Source: Vibrionaceae bacterium
GTDB lineage: Bacteria > Pseudomonadota > Gammaproteobacteria > Enterobacterales > Vibrionaceae
Direction: 5' to 3'
DNA length: 64,000 nt
NCBI GenBank assembly: GCA_018222805.1
Contig: JAAEZQ010000009.1
Location: 1 to 64,000, forward strand
The notes below the pieces were generated by a model. The model was not told where the DNA came from and searched no databases. It saw only the letters and a program-made list of their open reading frames with translations. The position numbers were made by a program, and so were the translations under genes. Positions 26,694 to 36,883 of the stretch are shown here, in pieces. Numbering within the stretch: the stretch's first letter is position 1; each line of letters begins with the position of its first letter.

Positions 26694-28160
26694 ATGCAAG
26701 GTTTGGCAAAACTGCTTGTAATAGATGACGATGTTTCAAGTCGTTCAAATTTAAGCAATATATTGGAATTTGTTGGAGAAAGTTGTGAAGCTGTCAGTTC
26801 TGAACAGCTAGGTGATGTTGATTGGTCTGAGCTCTGGTCTGGCTGCATTATAGGCAATATTTCATCAGCTTCAGCAGCGACAACAGTCGTAGCTCATCTT
26901 AGTGATGCCTATCACATTCCACTGCTCGTCAAGGGGTGTTTTCCGCTATCGGTTGATAACTTGCCAAGCTATGTAGGTGAGTTAGAACTGCCTTTAAATT
27001 ACCCGCAACTTAGTAACGCCTTGCGTCATTGCAAAGACTTCCTTGGTCGAAAAGGTGTGAACGTGCTCGCAACTGAACGAAAAAACACACTTTTCCGCAG
27101 TTTAGTGGGTCAGAGCCGTGGGATTCAGGAAGTTCGTCACCTTATTGAACAAGTTGCCAAAACAGAAGCTAACGTTTTAATCCTTGGTGAGTCGGGCACA
27201 GGTAAAGAAGTGGTTGCACGTAATATCCACTACCATTCCGCGTATTCCAGCGGCCCATTTGTACCGATTAACTGTGGAGCAATTCCTCCTGAGCTTTTAG
27301 AAAGTGAGCTGTTTGGTCATGAAAAAGGCGCGTTTACTGGGGCATTGACGGCACGTAAAGGTCGTTTTGAGCTGGCTGATGGTGGTACCTTATTCCTTGA
27401 TGAAATTGGCGATATGCCAATGCCGATGCAGGTAAAGCTACTTCGTGTGCTTCAAGAGCGTTGTTTTGAGCGAGTGGGTGGCAACAACACCATAAAAGTG
27501 AATGTTCGCATAGTGGCTGCAACGCATCGTAACCTTGAGAGTATGATTGAAGAAGATACTTTCCGTGAAGACTTGTTCTATCGTCTCAACGTATTCCCAA
27601 TTGAAATGCCTGCGCTGAAAGAGCGTAAGCGAGACATCCCTCTGTTGCTGCAAGAATTGATGGCTCGCCTGGAAGCAGAAGGTGGGCAGCCAATCTGCTT
27701 TACTTCGCGTGCCATTAACTCTCTGATGGAGCATAACTGGCCAGGTAATGTGCGTGAGCTGGCAAACCTGATCGAACGTATGGTGATTCTCTACCCAAAC
27801 AGCTTGATAGATGTAAATCACTTGCCGACAAAATATCGTTACAGTGATATTCCGGAGTTTCAGCCTGAAGGTAATCCTTTTGTCTCGATTGAAGAGCAAG
27901 AGCGTGATGTATTTCAGGACATCTTCTCGGAAGACTTCAGTTTTAATGAAATCGATGAATTAGATAGCCACGCAAATGCACCGCAGGAGCTGCCTCCTGA
28001 AGGGGTCAATCTAAAAGAACTGCTAGCTGAGCTTGAAATTAACATGATCAGTCAAGCACTTGAAGCACAAGGTGGTGTTGTAGCGCGAGCTGCCGATATG
28101 TTGGGCATGCGCCGCACGACTTTGGTCGAGAAGATGCGTAAGTACAACTTACAACGTTAA
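26694..28160 (+). CDS. flrA: Sigma-54-dependent flagellar master regulator FlrA (FlaK)
   Basis: A 488-residue activator at the top of the polar flagellar cascade. The N-terminal FleQ-type domain (about 1-125) looks like a receiver but lacks the phospho-Asp. The AAA+ domain has Walker A GESGTGKE at 165-172 and the sigma-54 contact GAFTGA at 212-217. The C-terminal Fis-type helix-turn-helix is at about 455-485 ([17 protein letters not shown]). In V. cholerae the homolog binds c-di-GMP, which switches it off. Confidence 0.95.
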   Translation: MQGLAKLLVIDDDVSSRSNLSNILEFVGESCEAVSSEQLGDVDWSELWSGCIIGNISSASAATTVVAHLSDAYHIPLLVKGCFPLSVDNLPSYVGELELPLNYPQLSNALRHCKDFLGRKGVNVLATERKNTLFRSLVGQSRGIQEVRHLIEQVAKTEANVLILGESGTGKEVVARNIHYHSAYSSGPFVPINCGAIPPELLESELFGHEKGAFTGALTARKGRFELADGGTLFLDEIGDMPMPMQVKLLRVLQERCFERVGGNNTIKVNVRIVAATHRNLESMIEEDTFREDLFYRLNVFPIEMPALKERKRDIPLLLQELMARLEAEGGQPICFTSRAINSLMEHNWPGNVRELANLIERMVILYPNSLIDVNHLPTKYRYSDIPEFQPEGNPFVSIEEQERDVFQDIFSEDFSFNEIDELDSHANAPQELPPEGVNLKELLAELEINMISQALEAQGGVVARAADMLGMRRTTLVEKMRKYNLQR

Positions 28161-28276
28161 TTCTGCCTCCCCTGTGAGTTGTTTGCTTCAAAAACAAATC
28201 GCTCATATTCTTATGTCAATTTGGTGTCAACTTATTGTCGCTAGTTTAAGTCATTGATAAATAGCTTGAAACGGCT

Positions 28277-28292
28277 TGGTACGCTTATTGCT
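28277..28292 (+). promoter_or_regulatory. Sigma-54 promoter of flrBC
   Basis: TGGTACGCTTATTGCT has GG and GC at the exact -24/-12 spacing. It is 48 bases before the flrB ATG. It fits FlrA-dependent class II control, as known in V. cholerae. Confidence 0.88.
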
Positions 28293-28339
28293 TACTAAGC
28301 TGTTTTACTATTTAGTGGCGATATTTCGACAGGCAGTTA

Positions 28340-29371
28340 ATGGAAAATAACACCAACCAATCCCATCTAGACTCAGTAGAAAACCAAGTCGAACGTTATA
28401 AACAGGTCCTGGATGTTATGCCTGCGGGAGTCATCCTGCTTGATACGTTCGGTGTTGTACGTGAAGCGAATCCAGAAGCACACCGCATTCTTGAAATACC
28501 CTTGGTCAGCGAAAAGTGGTTCAACGTCATTCAGGCGGCATTTGATCCGCGTGAAGATGACGGCCATGAAGTATCGCTGCGCAATGGTCGCAAAGTTCGT
28601 TTAGCGATTTCTGCCTCTGAAACGGGTCAGCTTATCCTTATTACTGACTTAACCGAAACTCGTTTATTGCAATCCCGAGTCAGTGACTTACAGCGTCTAT
28701 CGTCTTTAGGGCGTATGGTGGCCTCTCTTGCTCATCAGGTCAGAACGCCCTTATCCAGCGCAATGCTTTATGCGTCGAATTTGGCTGCACCGAATCTTCC
28801 GTCGAATACGAGAGAGCGATTTCAAAGTAAATTGATGGCTCGACTGCACGATCTGGAAAAGCAGGTCAATGATATGCTGCTTTTTGCCAAAGGTGGTGAC
28901 AATAAAGTCATTAAGCCATTTACGATTGCTCAGTTGGTTGCGGAATATCAGCCAATGGTTGAAGCGGCCTTAAAAAACAACGGCATTGATTACTTCCTCG
29001 AAGTCGAAGAGGACCACACTGAGCTGCTTGGGAATGCCAATGCCATTGCATCTGCCTTGAGCAACCTAGTCATGAATGCGATTCAGATGTCAGGTAAAGA
29101 ATCGCAAATTGATATTTTCTTCCGCCCGGTCAACGGTGAACTGCGTATTTCAGTGCAGGATAACGGACCGGGGGTACCTAAAGAGCTACAAAGCAAGATT
29201 CTAGAGCCATTTTTTACCACCCGTTCTCAGGGAACAGGATTAGGACTTGCTGTCGTTCAAATGGTTTGCCGTGCCCATGACGGTCGATTGGAGCTTATCT
29301 CAGAGCAGGATGATGGAGCCTGTTTCACTATGTGCATTCCGCTAGAGCGAGTGCAAGCAGAAGCGCAATAA
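28340..29371 (+). CDS. flrB: Flagellar sensor histidine kinase FlrB (FlaL)
   Basis: A 343-residue cytoplasmic kinase without membrane segments. A PAS-like domain covers about residues 15-110. The H box SLAHQVRTPLSSAM puts the phospho-His at 132. The ATPase boxes are N (SALSNLVMNAIQMS), G1 (DNGPGVP) and G2 (GTGLGLAV). It phosphorylates FlrC to turn on class III genes. It is co-transcribed with flrC, 28 bases downstream. Confidence 0.94.
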   Translation: MENNTNQSHLDSVENQVERYKQVLDVMPAGVILLDTFGVVREANPEAHRILEIPLVSEKWFNVIQAAFDPREDDGHEVSLRNGRKVRLAISASETGQLILITDLTETRLLQSRVSDLQRLSSLGRMVASLAHQVRTPLSSAMLYASNLAAPNLPSNTRERFQSKLMARLHDLEKQVNDMLLFAKGGDNKVIKPFTIAQLVAEYQPMVEAALKNNGIDYFLEVEEDHTELLGNANAIASALSNLVMNAIQMSGKESQIDIFFRPVNGELRISVQDNGPGVPKELQSKILEPFFTTRSQGTGLGLAVVQMVCRAHDGRLELISEQDDGACFTMCIPLERVQAEAQ

Positions 29372-29399
29372 GCGGCTTCTGCCAATAAGGAGAATCATA

Positions 29400-30809
29400 A
29401 TGGCACAAAGCAAAGTTCTGATCGTAGAAGATGACGAAGGTCTTCGTGAGGCCCTGGTAGATACTCTGGCTCTGGCAGGCTATGAGTGGCTGGAAGCAGA
29501 CTGTGCGGAAGAGGCACTGGTCAAGCTGAAGTCAAATACGGTGGACATCGTCGTCTCTGATGTACAAATGGCCGGAATGGGTGGTTTGGCATTGCTAAAA
29601 AATATCAAACAAAACTGGCCGAATTTACCTGTTTTACTGATGACGGCGTACGCCAATATTGAAGATGCAGTGTCAGCGATGAAAGACGGCGCGATTGACT
29701 ATATGGCGAAACCATTCGCGCCTGAAGTCTTGCTTAATATGGTCAGCCGCTACGCGCCAATCAAAAGTGATGACGGCGGAGACGCTGTGGTTGCGGATGA
29801 AAAAAGCTTGCGACTATTAGCTTTGGCTGATCGAGTGGCGCGTACCGATGCCAACGTGATGATCTTAGGGCCAAGTGGTTCGGGTAAAGAAGTCATGTCG
29901 CGTTACATCCATAATGCTTCAAACCGCAAAGATGGTCCTTTTGTTGCGATCAATTGCGCGGCTATTCCAGACAACATGCTTGAAGCGACGCTATTTGGCT
30001 ACGAAAAGGGCGCCTTTACCGGAGCAGTGCAAGCGTGCCCGGGTAAATTCGAACAAGCTCAGGGTGGGACTATTTTGCTGGATGAGATCAGTGAAATGGA
30101 CTTAAACCTTCAGGCCAAGCTGCTGCGAGTGCTGCAAGAACGTGAAGTCGAGCGTTTAGGCAGCCGCAAGAGCATCAAACTGGATGTTCGAGTCTTGGCG
30201 ACCAGTAACCGCGATCTTAAACAGTACGTGTCGGAAGGTAACTTCCGTGAAGACCTATATTACCGCCTTAATGTTTTCCCAATTGCATGGCCAGCACTGT
30301 GTGAGCGTAAAGGTGATATTGAGCCACTAGCCAAACACCTTGCTGAACGTCATTGCGGCAAGATGGGGATGCCTGTTCCGAAGATTTCTGCAGCTGCGGT
30401 AGATAAATTGCTTAACTATCCTTGGCCGGGTAACGTTCGTGAGTTAGATAACGTCGTTCAGCGTGCTCTGATTCTAAGTGAAAATGGCGACATTAATGGT
30501 GAACATATTTTGCTCGAAGGTGTTGATTGGCAAGACGCAAACAGTTTGCAGCGTGTGGTGCAAAATGCAGAGCCATTGGTGCCGGACGTTAAGCCCGTCG
30601 CTCAGGCAGAAAGCGTGAACCGTGTGGTGTCTGGCGGTGAAGGATTAGGAAGTGAGTTACGTGACCAAGAGTATGCGATCATCCTCGATACGCTGGTTGA
30701 GTGCAAAGGCCGCCGCAAAGACATGGCGGATAAACTCGGTATCAGTCCACGCACGCTACGCTACAAACTGGCTAAGATGCGTGATGCAGGCATAGACATT
30801 CCTAACTAA
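29400..30809 (+). CDS. flrC: Sigma-54-dependent flagellar response regulator FlrC (FlaM)
   Basis: A 469-residue NtrC-type regulator. Its receiver domain has acidic residues at 11-12 and phospho-Asp54 in SDVQMAG. The AAA+ domain has Walker A GPSGSGKE at about 157-164 and a GAFTGA loop. The C-terminal Fis-type helix-turn-helix is at about 435-465 (KDMADKLGISPRTLRYKL). AAGGAG precedes the ATG. It drives basal-body, hook and (in V. cholerae) flaA genes with sigma-54. Confidence 0.95.
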   Translation: MAQSKVLIVEDDEGLREALVDTLALAGYEWLEADCAEEALVKLKSNTVDIVVSDVQMAGMGGLALLKNIKQNWPNLPVLLMTAYANIEDAVSAMKDGAIDYMAKPFAPEVLLNMVSRYAPIKSDDGGDAVVADEKSLRLLALADRVARTDANVMILGPSGSGKEVMSRYIHNASNRKDGPFVAINCAAIPDNMLEATLFGYEKGAFTGAVQACPGKFEQAQGGTILLDEISEMDLNLQAKLLRVLQEREVERLGSRKSIKLDVRVLATSNRDLKQYVSEGNFREDLYYRLNVFPIAWPALCERKGDIEPLAKHLAERHCGKMGMPVPKISAAAVDKLLNYPWPGNVRELDNVVQRALILSENGDINGEHILLEGVDWQDANSLQRVVQNAEPLVPDVKPVAQAESVNRVVSGGEGLGSELRDQEYAIILDTLVECKGRRKDMADKLGISPRTLRYKLAKMRDAGIDIPN

Positions 30810-30887
30810 TGCTGGCGAGAGTGGCGGTGCTTTTTGCGCATAAAGTCACAATGCTTGGGTAAAACCAAACAAAACACCACCACCTCC

Positions 30888-30903
30888 TGGCATGCTAATT
30901 GCT
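30888..30903 (+). promoter_or_regulatory. Sigma-54 promoter of the fliE operon
   Basis: TGGCATGCTAATTGCT is an almost ideal -24/-12 element, ending 51 bases before the fliE ATG. A nearby TGGCGGTGCTTTTTGC at about 30820 has spacing one base too long. Confidence 0.9.
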
Positions 30904-30954
30904 TTGATAATGAACAGTTTTATTAATAGTCAAACATTTGGCTCCGAGGTGGTA

Positions 30955-31266
30955 ATGAAAATTGATGGTATTCAGGCAGATATGCGTGCCATGATGGTAG
31001 AAGCAACCAACACGGCTCCTGTCGCAACTGGTGCGAAAGTTGGGGCCGATTTTGGTGATCTCCTCACAACAGCCATCAATAACGTAAACTCACTTCAAAA
31101 AGCCTCGGGCGATCTTCAAACTCGCTTTGATCGAGGCGACGCCGATGTTTCCCTTTCAGACGTTATGATTGCCCGTAACAAATCCAGTGTCGCGTTTGAT
31201 GCCACTGTCCAAATCCGCAATAAGCTCGTTGAGGCCTATAAAGACCTCATGAATATGCCAGTGTAA
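30955..31266 (+). CDS. fliE: Flagellar basal-body protein FliE
   Basis: A 103-residue export-channel and rod-junction protein linking the MS ring to the rod. The C-terminal part (VSLSDVMIARNKSSVAFDATVQIRNKL, shown here only as a location, about residues 60-90) is the conserved core. I start at ATG 30955 (MKIDGIQ), with GAGGT upstream. The track-like extension to 30892 would overlap the sigma-54 promoter and is rejected. Confidence 0.93.
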   Translation: MKIDGIQADMRAMMVEATNTAPVATGAKVGADFGDLLTTAINNVNSLQKASGDLQTRFDRGDADVSLSDVMIARNKSSVAFDATVQIRNKLVEAYKDLMNMPV

Positions 31267-31280
31267 TTTAGGTAAAAAGT

Positions 31281-33023
31281 GTGGCAGACAAGTCTACAGA
31301 TTTAACCGTCACTGATGGCGGTGCAGATGGCGCTCTTGTGGCTAACCCTGAACTGGATGTGGAAAGCCAAAATCCAGATTTAGAAGAGCGCAGTGCGTCG
31401 AAATTGGATATGGCAGTAGGTGACCTCGATTTACTTCGTCAGGTCGTGCTGGTGCTGTCCATTTCCATCTGTGTTGCTTTGATCGTGATGCTGTTTTTCT
31501 GGGTGAAAGAGCCAGAAATGCGTCCACTTGGCGCTTACCAGACCGAAGAGCTGATCCCGGTTCTAGATTATCTTGATCAGCAAAAAATCGACTACAAGCT
31601 GGATGGTAATACCGTTTCGGTTGAAGCGAATGACTACAACTCCATCAAACTTGGGATGGTGCGAGCAGGTGTCAATCAGGCGACCGAAGCCGGTGATGAC
31701 ATTTTGTTGCAAGACATGGGGTTTGGGGTCTCTCAGCGTCTTGAACAAGAGCGTCTCAAACTCAGTCGTGAGCGACAACTTGCTCAGGCGATTGAAGAGA
31801 TGAAACAGGTTCGTAAAGCTCGCGTATTGCTTGCGCTACCCAAACACAGCGTGTTTGTACGTCATAACCAAGACGCTTCTGCCTCTGTGTTTCTGACCTT
31901 GTCGACAGGTGCTAATCTCAGGCAGCAAGAAGTGGATTCGATCGTCGATATGGTGGCCAGTGCAGTTCCGGGAATGAAAACGTCTCGTATCACCGTGACT
32001 GACCAGCACGGTCGTTTGCTGAGCTCAGGCTCTGAAGACCCGGCATCTGCTGCTCGCCGGAAAGAGCAAGAGTTAGAGCGCAACCAAGAACAAGCATTGC
32101 GCGAAAAAATAGATTCTGTGCTGTTGCCAATTTTAGGTCTCGGCAACTATACCGCTCAGGTCGATATTAAAATGGACTTCAGCGCGGTAGAGCAAACACG
32201 TAAACGTTTTGACCCAAACACGCCAGCGACACGCAGTGAATACGCATTAGAAGACTACAACAATGGCAACATGGTTGCTGGGATTCCAGGCGCACTAAGC
32301 AATCAGCCGCCAGCCGATGCGTCGATCCCTCAAGATGTTGCTCAGATGAAAGATGGATCAGTAATGGGACAAGGCTCCGTGCGTAAAGAATCGACACGTA
32401 ACTTTGAACTGGACACCACCATCAGCCATGAACGTAAACAGACTGGTACCGTTACGCGTCAAACTGTTTCTGTGGCAATTAAAGATCGCCGAGAAGTCAA
32501 TCCAGATACAGGTGAAGTTACTTACACGCCAATGTCTGAATCCGAAATTAACGCGATTCGTCAGGTGTTAATTGGCACCGTTGGTTTTGATCAGTCGCGT
32601 GGTGACTTACTCAATGTATTGAGTGTGAAGTTTGCTGAGCCGGAAGCAGAGCTGCTTGTCGACCAACCAATCTGGGAACACCCGAACTTCAACGATTGGG
32701 TACGCTGGTTTGCCAGCGCCTTAGTGATCATCGTAGTTGTGCTGGTTCTGGTTCGCCCTGCGATGAAGAAACTGCTTAACCCAACCAGCGATAACGAAAA
32801 TGAAATATACGGCCCAGATGGTATACCTATTGGTACGGACGGTGAAACCAGCCTGATTGGCGGTGACATCGAGAGCAGCGAGATGTTTGAGTTTGGTTCA
32901 AGTATCGATTTGCCTAACTTACATAAAGATGAAGACGTACTGAAAGCGGTTCGTGCACTGGTTGCAAACGAGCCAGAACTGGCTGCTCAGGTTGTGAAAA
33001 ACTGGATGAATGAAAATGGCTAA
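31281..33023 (+). CDS. fliF: Flagellar MS-ring protein FliF
   Basis: A 580-residue inner-membrane ring protein. Membrane segments at about 53-75 and 470-490 flank a large periplasmic part with ring-building motifs. The C-terminal cytoplasmic tail binds FliG. The start is GTG. The N-terminus has an extra acidic cytoplasmic stretch of about 45 residues. It lies 14 bases after fliE and overlaps fliG. Confidence 0.95.
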   Translation: MADKSTDLTVTDGGADGALVANPELDVESQNPDLEERSASKLDMAVGDLDLLRQVVLVLSISICVALIVMLFFWVKEPEMRPLGAYQTEELIPVLDYLDQQKIDYKLDGNTVSVEANDYNSIKLGMVRAGVNQATEAGDDILLQDMGFGVSQRLEQERLKLSRERQLAQAIEEMKQVRKARVLLALPKHSVFVRHNQDASASVFLTLSTGANLRQQEVDSIVDMVASAVPGMKTSRITVTDQHGRLLSSGSEDPASAARRKEQELERNQEQALREKIDSVLLPILGLGNYTAQVDIKMDFSAVEQTRKRFDPNTPATRSEYALEDYNNGNMVAGIPGALSNQPPADASIPQDVAQMKDGSVMGQGSVRKESTRNFELDTTISHERKQTGTVTRQTVSVAIKDRREVNPDTGEVTYTPMSESEINAIRQVLIGTVGFDQSRGDLLNVLSVKFAEPEAELLVDQPIWEHPNFNDWVRWFASALVIIVVVLVLVRPAMKKLLNPTSDNENEIYGPDGIPIGTDGETSLIGGDIESSEMFEFGSSIDLPNLHKDEDVLKAVRALVANEPELAAQVVKNWMNENG

Positions 33024-34071
33024 CGATATCGTACCTCAAAATGAAAATAGTGCAGGCATGCCGGCTGAGTTTGATGCATCAACCATCAGTGGTGAAGATA
33101 AAGCGGCCATTCTGTTGTTGAGCCTAAATGAGCAGGATGCTGCGGGTATTATCCGCCATTTGGAGCCTAAACAGGTACAGCGTGTCGGTGGTGCGATGGC
33201 TCGAGCAAAAGATCTGAGTCAGGAAAAGGTTTCTTCCGTTCATCGTGCTTTTTTGGAAGACATTCAAAAATACACCAATATCGGCATGGGCAGTGAAGAT
33301 TTCATGCGTAATGCGTTGGTGGCGGCGCTGGGTGAAGACAAAGCGAATAACCTCGTTGACCAAATTCTACTTGGTACGGGTTCAAAAGGTCTGGATTCAT
33401 TAAAATGGATGGATCCACGCCAAGTGGCAAGCATCATCGTCAACGAACACCCGCAAATCCAAACCATTGTTCTGTCGTATTTAGAAGCGGATCAGTCTGC
33501 AGAAATCCTGTCACAGTTCCCAGAACGTGTACGCCTAGACTTGATGATGCGTATTGCTAACCTTGAGGAAGTTCAGCCATCGGCATTGGCTGAACTGAAT
33601 GAAATCATGGAGAAACAGTTCGCAGGACAGGCAGGTGCTCAAGCGGCCAAGATTGGTGGCCTGAAGGCGGCTGCAGAGATCATGAACTATCTGGACAACA
33701 ATGTTGAAGGCATCTTGATGGATCAAATCCGTGATCAGGACGAAGACATGGCGACGCAAATTCAGGATCTCATGTTCGTGTTCGAGAACTTAGCAGAAGT
33801 CGACGACCAGGGTATTCAGAAGTTGCTGCGTGATGTCCCACAAGATGTTCTACAGAGAGCGCTAAAAGGCGCAGACGACTCTCTGCGTGAGAAAGTGTTT
33901 AAGAACATGTCGAAACGTGCTGCTGAGATGATGCGTGATGACATCGAAGCGATGCCGCCAGTACGTGTTGCCGATGTGGAATCAGCGCAGAAAGAGATTC
34001 TCGCGATCGCACGTCGTATGGCGGATGCTGGCGAACTCATGTTGTCTGGCGGTGCAGACGAATTCTTATAA
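33016..34071 (+). CDS. fliG: Flagellar motor switch protein FliG
   Basis: A 351-residue rotor protein that couples stator force and rotation direction. Its FliG_N, M and C domains run in order; the middle EHPQIQTIVLSYL carries the conserved EHPQ motif, and the C-terminus holds the charged stator-contact helix. ATG 33016 lies eight bases inside fliF; ATG 33010 (two residues longer) is possible. Confidence 0.95.
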   Translation: MANDIVPQNENSAGMPAEFDASTISGEDKAAILLLSLNEQDAAGIIRHLEPKQVQRVGGAMARAKDLSQEKVSSVHRAFLEDIQKYTNIGMGSEDFMRNALVAALGEDKANNLVDQILLGTGSKGLDSLKWMDPRQVASIIVNEHPQIQTIVLSYLEADQSAEILSQFPERVRLDLMMRIANLEEVQPSALAELNEIMEKQFAGQAGAQAAKIGGLKAAAEIMNYLDNNVEGILMDQIRDQDEDMATQIQDLMFVFENLAEVDDQGIQKLLRDVPQDVLQRALKGADDSLREKVFKNMSKRAAEMMRDDIEAMPPVRVADVESAQKEILAIARRMADAGELMLSGGADEFL

Positions 34072-34139
34072 TCTCTATTGCTCTGCATACTCCCACCGCA
34101 GGGCTCTTCATATCAAAATCGAATACACATAGGTAACCC

Positions 34140-34940
34140 ATGGCTGGCGATAGAAAACGTGGATTTATCCGTCCTGATGAAGATGATGCGATGATCGAAC
34201 CGCAACGCTGGGGGCTGCCTGACTACGGTGAGCCAAAAGCCAAGCAAGCCAAACAGACGGCGTTTAACTACGATCCGGGCTGGGCTCAAAGCTTTGATGA
34301 GCCAGAAGAAGAGCAAGTTCTTGAACTGACCGAAGAGCAGATAGAGCTGATCAAGCAGGGCGCTTATCAGGAAGGGTTGCACCAAGGTCAGGAAGCGGGC
34401 TTTAAACAAGGTTACGATAAAGGCAAAGAAGAAGGTTTACAGGCGGGTCATGCTGAAGGTTTAGAACTCGGTAAAGCTGAAGGTGTGAGTGCCGAGCAAG
34501 AGTTTATTCAGCAGCAGGTGGAAGTTTTCATGAATCTGGCCAATCAGTTTGCTCAACCTCTGGAGCTGATGAATGCTCAGGTTGAAAAACAACTGGTGGA
34601 CATGGTGCTGTGCCTTGTCAAAGAAGTCGTTCACATCGAGGTTCAGACCAACCCACAAATTATTCTCGATACAGTCAAGCAGTCGGTTGAAGCACTGCCT
34701 GTCTCTGGTCACCCCATTACGTTACATCTTAACCCGGAAGACGTGTCCATCATTCGCTCAGCATACGGTGAGCAGGATTTAGATTGTCGTAACTGGACGC
34801 TGGTCGCTGAGCCTTCACTCAATCGTGGTGATGTGCAGATCGCAGCAGGTGAATCGAGCATTAACTACCGTATGGAAGAACGGATTAAAAATGTGCTGCA
34901 TAGCTTTTGTGGCGCAAACCGTCACCAAGAGGGCGAGTAA
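34140..34940 (+). CDS. fliH: Flagellar export ATPase regulator FliH
   Basis: A 266-residue peripheral stalk protein that holds FliI at the export gate. A Gly-repeat helix (GxxxG-type, about residues 78-118: GQEAGFKQGYDKGKEEG) is the FliH hallmark. The C-terminal half is the V-type stator-like domain. It lies four bases before fliI. Confidence 0.92.
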   Translation: MAGDRKRGFIRPDEDDAMIEPQRWGLPDYGEPKAKQAKQTAFNYDPGWAQSFDEPEEEQVLELTEEQIELIKQGAYQEGLHQGQEAGFKQGYDKGKEEGLQAGHAEGLELGKAEGVSAEQEFIQQQVEVFMNLANQFAQPLELMNAQVEKQLVDMVLCLVKEVVHIEVQTNPQIILDTVKQSVEALPVSGHPITLHLNPEDVSIIRSAYGEQDLDCRNWTLVAEPSLNRGDVQIAAGESSINYRMEERIKNVLHSFCGANRHQEGE

Positions 34941-34943
34941 ACC

Positions 34944-36263
34944 ATGTTAGCGTTGGCAGACCGCCTCAAAAACTACAAAGTCGAGGGGTTGACCTCAAGA
35001 CCGGTGGCCTCTGGCAAACTGGTGCGTGTGGTCGGTTTAACCTTAGAAGCGACAGGATGTCGGGCTCCGATTGGTAGTTTATGTCTGGTCGAAACCATGT
35101 CTGGGCACATGGAAGCGGAAGTGGTGGGCTTTTCTGGCGACAATCTGTTTTTGATGCCAAGTGAACAAATCACCGGTATTTTGCCTGGTGCGAAAGTGAC
35201 ACCGTTGACCAGTGACGCCAGCTTACCAGTAGGAATGGAGTTACTTGGACGTGTTATTGACGGTGTTGGCAATCCACTCGATGGGCTTGGTCCTATCTAT
35301 ACCGATCACCGTGCTTCATTTAATGCTGAACCCATCAATCCACTGGCGCGTAAACCGATTTCAGAACCTCTTGATGTGGGTTTAAAAGCGATTAATGGAT
35401 TACTGACGGTTGGTAAAGGTCAGCGCATCGGTCTGTTCGCCGGTTCTGGTGTGGGTAAATCGGTCACGCTGGGTATGATGACCAGAGGCACGACGGCGCA
35501 AGTCGTGGTGGTCGGGCTGATTGGTGAGCGTGGACGAGAAGTTAAAGAGTTCATCGAAGAGATCTTGGGTGAAGAAGGGCGTCGTCGCTCTGTTGTGGTT
35601 GCCGCACCGGCCGATGCATCTCCTTTAATGCGTTTAAAAGGCTGTCAGACAGCGCTTACTATTGCAGAATATTTCCGCGACCAAGGGTTGGATGTGCTGT
35701 TATTAATGGATTCATTGACCCGTTTTGCTCAGGCGCAGCGTGAAATTGCACTGTCCGTCGGTGAGCCTCCTGCTACCAAAGGCTACCCACCTTCGGTGTT
35801 TGCCAAATTGCCCGCACTGGTTGAGCGTGCTGGTAATGGAAGTGAGGACCAAGGCTCAATCACCGCATTTTTTACTGTCCTGACAGAAGGGGATGACCTG
35901 CAAGACCCGATTGCCGATGCTTCACGTGCGATTCTTGACGGTCACATCGTACTTTCCCGTGAAATGGCTGATGCGGGCCACTATCCAGCGATTGATGTCG
36001 AGAAATCGGTCAGCCGCGTGATGCCGCAAATCACGACCGAAGAGCATGTTCTGATGTCGAAAGCCGTCCGTCAGGTGTTGTCGATTTGCCGCAAAAACCA
36101 GGATTTGGTTTCCATTGGTGCTTACAAGCCGGGTACCGATCCTGCCATTGACAGTGCATTCACGCTTAAGCCGAAGTTAGACGAATACTTGCAACAGCGT
36201 ATGAAAGAGTCCGTCCCATATGACATGTGCGTCAACATGCTTAGAAGTATTTTAGGTGGGTAA
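34944..36263 (+). CDS. fliI: Flagellum-specific export ATPase FliI
   Basis: A 439-residue ATPase of the F1-beta type energising flagellar T3SS export. Walker A GSGVGKS is near residues 171-177. Walker B ([18 protein letters not shown]) and the catalytic [10 protein letters not shown] segment are intact. No insertions or gaps. It forms the soluble export complex with FliH and FliJ encoded on either side. Confidence 0.96.
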   Translation: MLALADRLKNYKVEGLTSRPVASGKLVRVVGLTLEATGCRAPIGSLCLVETMSGHMEAEVVGFSGDNLFLMPSEQITGILPGAKVTPLTSDASLPVGMELLGRVIDGVGNPLDGLGPIYTDHRASFNAEPINPLARKPISEPLDVGLKAINGLLTVGKGQRIGLFAGSGVGKSVTLGMMTRGTTAQVVVVGLIGERGREVKEFIEEILGEEGRRRSVVVAAPADASPLMRLKGCQTALTIAEYFRDQGLDVLLLMDSLTRFAQAQREIALSVGEPPATKGYPPSVFAKLPALVERAGNGSEDQGSITAFFTVLTEGDDLQDPIADASRAILDGHIVLSREMADAGHYPAIDVEKSVSRVMPQITTEEHVLMSKAVRQVLSICRKNQDLVSIGAYKPGTDPAIDSAFTLKPKLDEYLQQRMKESVPYDMCVNMLRSILGG

Positions 36264-36268
36264 TCGCT

Positions 36269-36712
36269 ATGAATAACGCTATGGAATTCTTGTTTGAACA
36301 GGCGAAAGAGCAGGAAGAAAAAGCTGTATTAGCTTTGAATAAAGCGCGTTCTGAGCTAGCGGATTACTACCGTCAAGTTGAGCAAATTGAAAAATATCGT
36401 CTTGATTATTGTCAGCAGTTGATAGACCGCGGGCAGGTAGGCCTAACAGCAAGTCAGTATGGCCATTTGAATCGATTTCTTACTCAGCTGGATGAAACCT
36501 TGTCCAAGCAGAAGCAAGCAGAAAGCCACTTTAAAGAGCAAGTCGAAAACGGCAAAGAGTACTGGCTGAAAATGCGTAAAGAACGCATGTCTTATGAGTG
36601 GATGATTGAGAAGCGAGCTAAAGAGAAACAAGCCGCGGAAGCCAAGCGTGAGCAGAAGCAAATGGATGAGTTCTCGACGTTGCTCTATAGCCGCAAGGTC
36701 AAAGTGTTCTGA
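36269..36712 (+). CDS. fliJ: Flagellar export protein FliJ
   Basis: A 147-residue antiparallel coiled-coil protein, very rich in Lys, Glu and Gln, typical of FliJ, which sits in the centre of the FliI ring. It starts five bases after fliI and ends the fliE-fliJ transcription unit before a promoter-bearing gap. Confidence 0.9.
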   Translation: MNNAMEFLFEQAKEQEEKAVLALNKARSELADYYRQVEQIEKYRLDYCQQLIDRGQVGLTASQYGHLNRFLTQLDETLSKQKQAESHFKEQVENGKEYWLKMRKERMSYEWMIEKRAKEKQAAEAKREQKQMDEFSTLLYSRKVKVF

Positions 36713-36782
36713 CCCATACTCAGATAACTGTTGCCCGCTCGCTTCGATGAATGTCCAGTGTCAGGAAATTTACGCTTTGTAT

Positions 36783-36798
36783 TGGCGTGATTTTTGCA
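36783..36798 (+). promoter_or_regulatory. Sigma-54 promoter of the fliK operon
   Basis: TGGCGTGATTTTTGCA has GG and GC at exact -24/-12 spacing in the 171-base gap between fliJ and fliK. It is 85 bases before the fliK ATG. It implies that fliK through flhB can be transcribed apart from fliE-J. Confidence 0.8.
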
Positions 36799-36883
36799 GA
36801 TTCAACTTCTAGTAATTCAACTTGCCCTCTGACATGTATTTGGCTGAGCTATGTGATGCAATGCCAAGAACGAGAATGTTTAT

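Noticed and set aside
30817..30834. TGGCGGTGCTTTTTGC as a second sigma-54 box before fliE
   Set aside because: The distance between GG and GC is one base too long, and a correctly spaced box lies at 30888-30903.
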